Assembly (NCBI GenBank): GCA_018376855.1
Contig: JAHAAN010000089.1
Coordinates: 1 to 7,801 of the forward strand
Direction: 5' to 3'
Origin: Clostridiales bacterium
GTDB lineage: Bacteria > Bacillota > Clostridia > Christensenellales > QALW01
Length of the DNA: 7,801 nt
The notes beneath the pieces were generated by a model. The model was given only the letters and a program-made list of their open reading frames with translations. It did not search any database and was not told the DNA's origin. The position numbers and the translations under genes are program-made. Shown one piece after another: positions 5,409 through 7,801 of the stretch. Position 1 is the stretch's first letter; the number at the start of each line of letters is the position of its first letter.

Positions 5409-5490
5409 TGTGCTTAAAAGGAAGGCGGCGCAAACAAAAGCGAAAATGCCTTTTTGTAATTTTTAATTGCGGCCACTATACTGCGGCCGC
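5409..5490 (+). repeat. Diverged repeat unit ending in GCGGCCACTATACTGCGGCCGC
   Basis: GTGCTTAAAAGGAAGG, then GGCGCAAACAAAAGCG, then ATTGCGGCCACTATACTGCGGCCGC (last 22 bases 5469-5490). This is the same order as 611-719, but without the tandem hairpins and shorter between modules. The TTTTGGTGCGGTGGGAATAG block that follows the other copies is missing. Confidence 0.6.
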
Positions 5491-5655
5491 AAATAACTGC
5501 TATGAAGCGACCATTCCAAAATGCTTGCGTAAAGAGGGTTTGTTGATTCTTTACTCACTTTTAAACAACGACAGAATTCGATATGAAACTATGTGCTTGC
5601 TTAACCGTAAGAATCAGTTTCAAAATGTCGTACATATTCTATATATACGCAGATA

Positions 5656-5700
5656 AGCTGTTCACAAGATCCCTTTCGGAAGCCGTGAGCAGCTTTTTTT
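5656..5700 (+). terminator. Rho-independent terminator
   Basis: Ten-base arms AGCTGTTCAC (5656-5665) and GTGAGCAGCT (5685-5694), with one T-G pair, are followed by six more T bases (5695-5700). The 19-base loop contains a small inner hairpin CTT-TCGG-AAG. It most likely ends transcripts from the 319-residue gene, about 315 bases downstream of its stop. Confidence 0.75.
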
Positions 5701-5759
5701 ATGAAAACCTATAGATTTCAGTTTTTTTTAAATCCTTTAGGCGCTTTGGCTGAATTTTT

Positions 5760-5791
5760 GGTGCCGTACATATCAACATATACGGTTCACC
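5760..5791. repeat. Imperfect hairpin of unknown role
   Basis: GGTGCCGTACATAT and ATATACGGTTCACC can pair around CAAC, with small bulges. No T-run follows on either strand. It may be a relic or a protein site. Confidence 0.3.
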
Positions 5792-5939
5792 GAAAGGCAA
5801 ATGGCGTATAAAATGGAAATATTTTCTTTGTGCAGTGAGGATGAATTTTTCGTAAAATCTTTTATGGAAAAGGGATAGCGCGCAAGTGTTTTATTTAAGC
5901 TAAGTGTGCGTTGGCAGAGTGTTCGCTTTCTTTGTATTC

Positions 5940-5973
5940 AAAAAGCAGGCGAAAAGCTTTCCGTCTGCTTTTT
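5940..5973. terminator. Bidirectional rho-independent terminator
   Basis: Twelve-base arms AAAAAGCAGGCG (5940-5951) and CGTCTGCTTTTT (5962-5973), with one G-T pair, sit around AAAAGCTTTC. The A/T ends give a T-run on either strand. On the minus strand it lies 16 bases after the stop at 5990 and ends the lipoprotein transcript. Confidence 0.8.
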
Positions 5974-5989
5974 GTAATGTTTTTGCCGT

Positions 5990-6727
5990 CTATGGCAGGT
6001 CGATATCGCAAATTCTGTAGCAGAAGTCCTGCGTGATATCGATTGCATAGGGCAAAGTATAATCGCTGTTAAAGGTCATATTGGCAATAATCAGCTTTCC
6101 TTCCTCGGTGGTTTTATAATCAATTTTTAAAATGCCGTCCTTCAGATAGTGAACGATGCTTCGAGGCAAACGGAAATACTTTTCATCTGCCGCAATCTTT
6201 GAGTCGTCCATGTGATGAAATTCTATCATATATTTTTTGTAAATCGACGCGACAGGGTCAACGGCTTCAACCTTTTCCATGGGGTCGCCGATGCGAAGCT
6301 CCGCAAAGTTGCTGTAGGGGAGCAGCTCTTTTACAACGATCGGAAAGCCTTCGATACTTTTATAGTTGATATGGCTGGGATTATACAGGAATGAGCGGTA
6401 GCCGGTATCCGTGTTGTAAACGAGATACTTGGTGTTTTCATCGCGGGTGCGCATTGCGTCGTTGCGAAAGTACTCTTGCAGCGTGCGGATGTTGTCGGGC
6501 AGGGAAGAGAAAATATAATAAACGGAGGCATCTACGCCAAGATTAAGATAGGGCAGACTTGCAAATAAAAGCTTGCTTTCTTCATAAACGGGAATGTTCT
6601 CCAGAGGCTTCATTTTATCAAGCGGAGCGGTTGTTTCCGACGCGCTCGGGGATACGGATGCTGATGCGGTCGCCGTTGCCGCGGCAGAGATGCTTGGCTG
6701 CGAGGCGGAAGCAGGGCGTGAAGAACA
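5990..6727 (-). CDS. Lipoprotein with SmpA/BamE-like domain, 5' end frame-disrupted
   Basis: The first usable ATG in this frame is at 6613 and gives 207 residues. It lacks a ribosome site and any export signal, so it is unlikely to be the true start. The frame is open upstream to a lipobox-like Cys (6727-6725) followed by a Ser/Ala/Thr linker (SSRPASASQ, SASVSPSASETTAP), typical of a surface lipoprotein. The matching signal peptide (NTVIISAALLVVLAGAG) is one frame away. A missing base near GGGCGCGGG (6736-6728) would join it as LAGAG-C-SS. An ATG at 6785 with AAGGAG upstream is a further frame off. In the body, RIGDPMEKVEAVDP (107-120 of the 207) and HYLKDGILKIDYK (155-167) resemble the GM...EV..IDP and DG.i..I.Y pattern of BamE/SmpA-like domains in secreted clostridial proteins. 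The substrate or partner is unknown. It could be a pseudogene, or intact apart from sequence errors. Confidence 0.6.
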   Translation of the reverse strand, partial: CSSRPASASQPSISAAATATASASVSPSASETTAPLDKMKPLENIPVYEESKLLFASLPYLNLGVDASVYYIFSSLPDNIRTLQEYFRNDAMRTRDENTKYLVYNTDTGYRSFLYNPSHINYKSIEGFPIVVKELLPYSNFAELRIGDPMEKVEAVDPVASIYKKYMIEFHHMDDSKIAADEKYFRLPRSIVHYLKDGILKIDYKTTEEGKLIIANMTFNSDYTLPYAIDITQDFCYRICDIDLP

Positions 6728-6999
6728 CCCGCGCCCGCCAGCACAACGAGGAGCGCTGCGGAAATGATAACGGTGTTTTTTTCATAAATATTGTCTCCTT
6801 GCCAGTTATTATCCCGAATATCTTTTATTTGATAATAGATTGGGTCGCTTTTATTGCCCTGCTCAAAGTCAAGATCTTCATATGAAGCTATCGAATCTTC
6901 CGTAAGCGTGAGCGCAGTGGAATAAACCGAACAGAAGCAAATAAGGACGAATACAAAACAGCATACCGGAATGTTTTTTAAAGCTTTCCTTGCACATAC
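6610..6999 (-). CDS. Small secreted or membrane protein frame with uncertain start and end
   Basis: This frame is open for about 130 codons and looks coding. Residues 3-29 resemble a signal peptide or anchor (ARKALKNIPVCCFVFVLICF, CSVYSTA). Residues 30-75 form an acidic/aromatic ectodomain (SYEDLDFEQGNKSDPIYYQI, DNNWQGDNIYEKN), and 76-93 form a second hydrophobic stretch (TVIISAALLVVLAGAGVL). The last 35 residues are Arg/Pro-rich and are probably an out-of-frame reading of the lipoprotein linker. There is no start codon in this frame. The nearest ATG (6997), preceded by AGAAAGGAAAGT, is one frame off, and one A less in the six-A run at 6979-6974 would join them. With that change and the later missing base, 6997-5990 would read as one 335-residue protein. 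Alternatively this is a separate small gene ending near 6785. Confidence 0.4.
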   Translation of the reverse strand, partial: VCARKALKNIPVCCFVFVLICFCSVYSTALTLTEDSIASYEDLDFEQGNKSDPIYYQIKDIRDNNWQGDNIYEKNTVIISAALLVVLAGAGVLHALLPPRSQASLPRQRRPHQHPYPRARRKQPLRLIK

Positions 7000-7090
7000 T
7001 TTCCTTTCTATGTTTTATCAAGGCAAGAAGGATGTTTGATTCAGTGCATATGCATTGCTAACCTGTAAAAATATTCCTTGTATTTAATTT

Positions 7091-7120
7091 ATTATAGTAT
7101 ACGGTCAATGCAAAAGTCAA
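7091..7120 (-). promoter_or_regulatory. Sigma-A type promoter for the frame-disrupted locus
   Basis: On the minus strand, TTGACT (7120-7115), an 18-base spacer and TATAAT (7096-7091). Transcription would begin near 7084, about 87 bases before the ATG at 6997. The promoter lies just after the terminator of the upstream gene, so the locus is its own transcription unit. Confidence 0.75.
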
Positions 7121-7159
7121 TATTGAATTGGAAAAATTCCAAAGCATGTATACAATTTG

Positions 7160-7194
7160 AAAATAAAAAAGGCCGCGCATACAGCGCGGTCTTT
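7160..7194 (-). terminator. Rho-independent terminator of the DUF3108-like gene
   Basis: On the minus strand AAAGACCGCGC (7194-7184), loop TGTAT, then GCGCGGCCTTT (7178-7168) pair with one A-C mismatch. They lead into TTTTTTATTTT. It lies 17 bases past the stop codon at 7212. Confidence 0.85.
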
Positions 7195-7211
7195 CGGTTT
7201 TCAAAAAGAAA

Positions 7212-7801
7212 TTATTCGCTTTTTTCCGTAAATGAGGTCAGCTCAAAGCTGGTGGTTTCCTGTTTGATTGCAACGATCATATTATGATAGTCCTTGGCAT
7301 AATACACATAGGTTGCAAAGTTTGTAAAGGGGGTGTTGGGTTTAATAATCACAACGTAGCAATCGAAGTCCTTTTTATCTGCGCTGTTTTCGCTGTCGTT
7401 GTTAATCGTATATTTCATTTCCTCTTTAACGGAAATATTCATGCTTTGCAACTGATCGCGGTTGGAAGAGGAAATGGTGAGATTGACGCTGTAGCCGACT
7501 TCGAGCGGCAGGGTGCTGATCATCCAAAGCAGCGAGTCGCTGTCGTAATACTGTGAAGAGGTGGGAATAGTGTAGTTCTTGGTTTTCGGTTCGCTGTCGT
7601 TTTCATTTTCAAATTGGGTTACGGCAAGCTTGATTTCCTGATTTTCCAAGGAATGTTCGGCGCTGATGTCCACATTCGCTTTCGGTGTTTTGGTATTTTT
7701 AAAGCTCATGGTGATCTTTTTGGGCATAAAGGCGCGGGAAATCGGGGTTTCATCCGAGGTTTTGCCGTTCGTTCCGTTCGTGTAAAGAATGCTGTTGGAC
7801 T
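7212..7801 (-). CDS. Secreted or envelope protein, DUF3108-like, 5' truncated
   Basis: The frame is open from the window edge to a TAA at 7214-7212 and gives 195 residues. An internal ATG at 7727 is not needed as the start, because coding-like sequence continues upstream of it (LYTNGTNGKTSDETPISRAF). The segment is beta-rich, polar and low in Cys. The part YYDSDSLLWMISTLPLEVGY, then KEEMKYTINN, FDCYVVIIK, ATYVYYAKDYHNMIVAIKQE and FELTSF resembles the DUF3108 layout: a Leu-Pro-Leu turn, a 'conversion' strand pair, then D..r.mv.i... This is pattern recall with moderate confidence. Members are extracytoplasmic and of unknown function. A signal peptide or lipobox would lie beyond the window. The gene ends at its own terminator and has the same orientation as the lipoprotein locus, which suggests a small envelope-protein cluster. 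Confidence 0.72.
   Translation of the reverse strand, partial: SNSILYTNGTNGKTSDETPISRAFMPKKITMSFKNTKTPKANVDISAEHSLENQEIKLAVTQFENENDSEPKTKNYTIPTSSQYYDSDSLLWMISTLPLEVGYSVNLTISSSNRDQLQSMNISVKEEMKYTINNDSENSADKKDFDCYVVIIKPNTPFTNFATYVYYAKDYHNMIVAIKQETTSFELTSFTEKSE

Larger units (their letters stand above)
5342..5985. other. Gene-free stretch with a repeat copy, two terminators and a hairpin
   Basis: No supportable gene. The open frame at 5408-5656 starts at TTG without a ribosome site and runs through a repeat module. From left to right the stretch holds a diverged copy of the CGCTTAAA/GCGGCCACTATA repeat unit (5409-5490) and a possible trace of the ACGACAGGA.TCGA block at 5567-5580. A + strand terminator (5656-5700), an imperfect hairpin (5760-5791) and the bidirectional terminator (5940-5973) follow. 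Bases 5792-5939 are A+T-rich with nothing I can assign. Confidence 0.65.

Noticed and set aside
5408..5656. 82-codon open frame ending at the terminator
   Set aside because: TTG start without a ribosome site, passes through the repeat module, and the translation has no family features. The abutting terminator is better explained by the upstream 319-residue gene.

Overview
The window looks like the chromosome of a low-to-mid GC Gram-positive anaerobe, most likely a clostridium of the Oscillospiraceae/Ruminococcaceae type. The grounds are strong AGGAGG-like ribosome sites, sigma-A type promoters, a PfoR-like PTS membrane protein, Cys-anchored secreted proteins with Ser/Ala-rich linkers, and GC-rich intergenic repeats. 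The organism call is inference. I see no rRNA, tRNA, CRISPR array or transposase.

Left part (1-1607): the last 28 codons of an unrecognised + strand gene, then about 870 bases without a convincing gene. That stretch is a mosaic of related short repeat modules in both orientations. A small XRE/Cro-type repressor gene (956-1321) follows. More repeat modules come after it, then a bidirectional hairpin terminator (1492-1524) that separates it from a convergent operon.

Middle part (1608-4236, minus strand): an operon read right to left. It encodes a stand-alone PTS EIIC (PfoR-like) membrane protein, a TatD-family metal-dependent nuclease and a YfcE/MJ0936-type phosphodiesterase. A clear promoter (TTGACC-17-TATTAT) precedes it, with a perfect 8-bp-arm palindrome directly upstream. 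The tatD ribosome site lies in the last codons of the EIIC gene. A repeat module that can fold into a hairpin sits between tatD and yfcE.

Divergent from that operon is a 319-residue two-domain protein of unknown function (4382-5341). It is followed by about 650 bases holding another repeat-module copy, a good terminator (5656-5700), an unexplained hairpin, and a shared terminator (5940-5973).

Right part (5974-7801, minus strand): genes for envelope or secreted proteins. A 5'-truncated DUF3108-like protein gene ends at a strong terminator (7160-7194). A new promoter (7091-7120) then drives a locus whose reading frame is broken. A signal-peptide/ectodomain/TM segment lies in one frame, and a lipobox Cys, Ser/Ala linker and SmpA/BamE-like domain lie in another. 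This is either a decaying gene, a sequencing error, or two overlapping genes.

The most unusual content is the modular intergenic repeat family, found at four places in the window, and the frame-broken lipoprotein locus.
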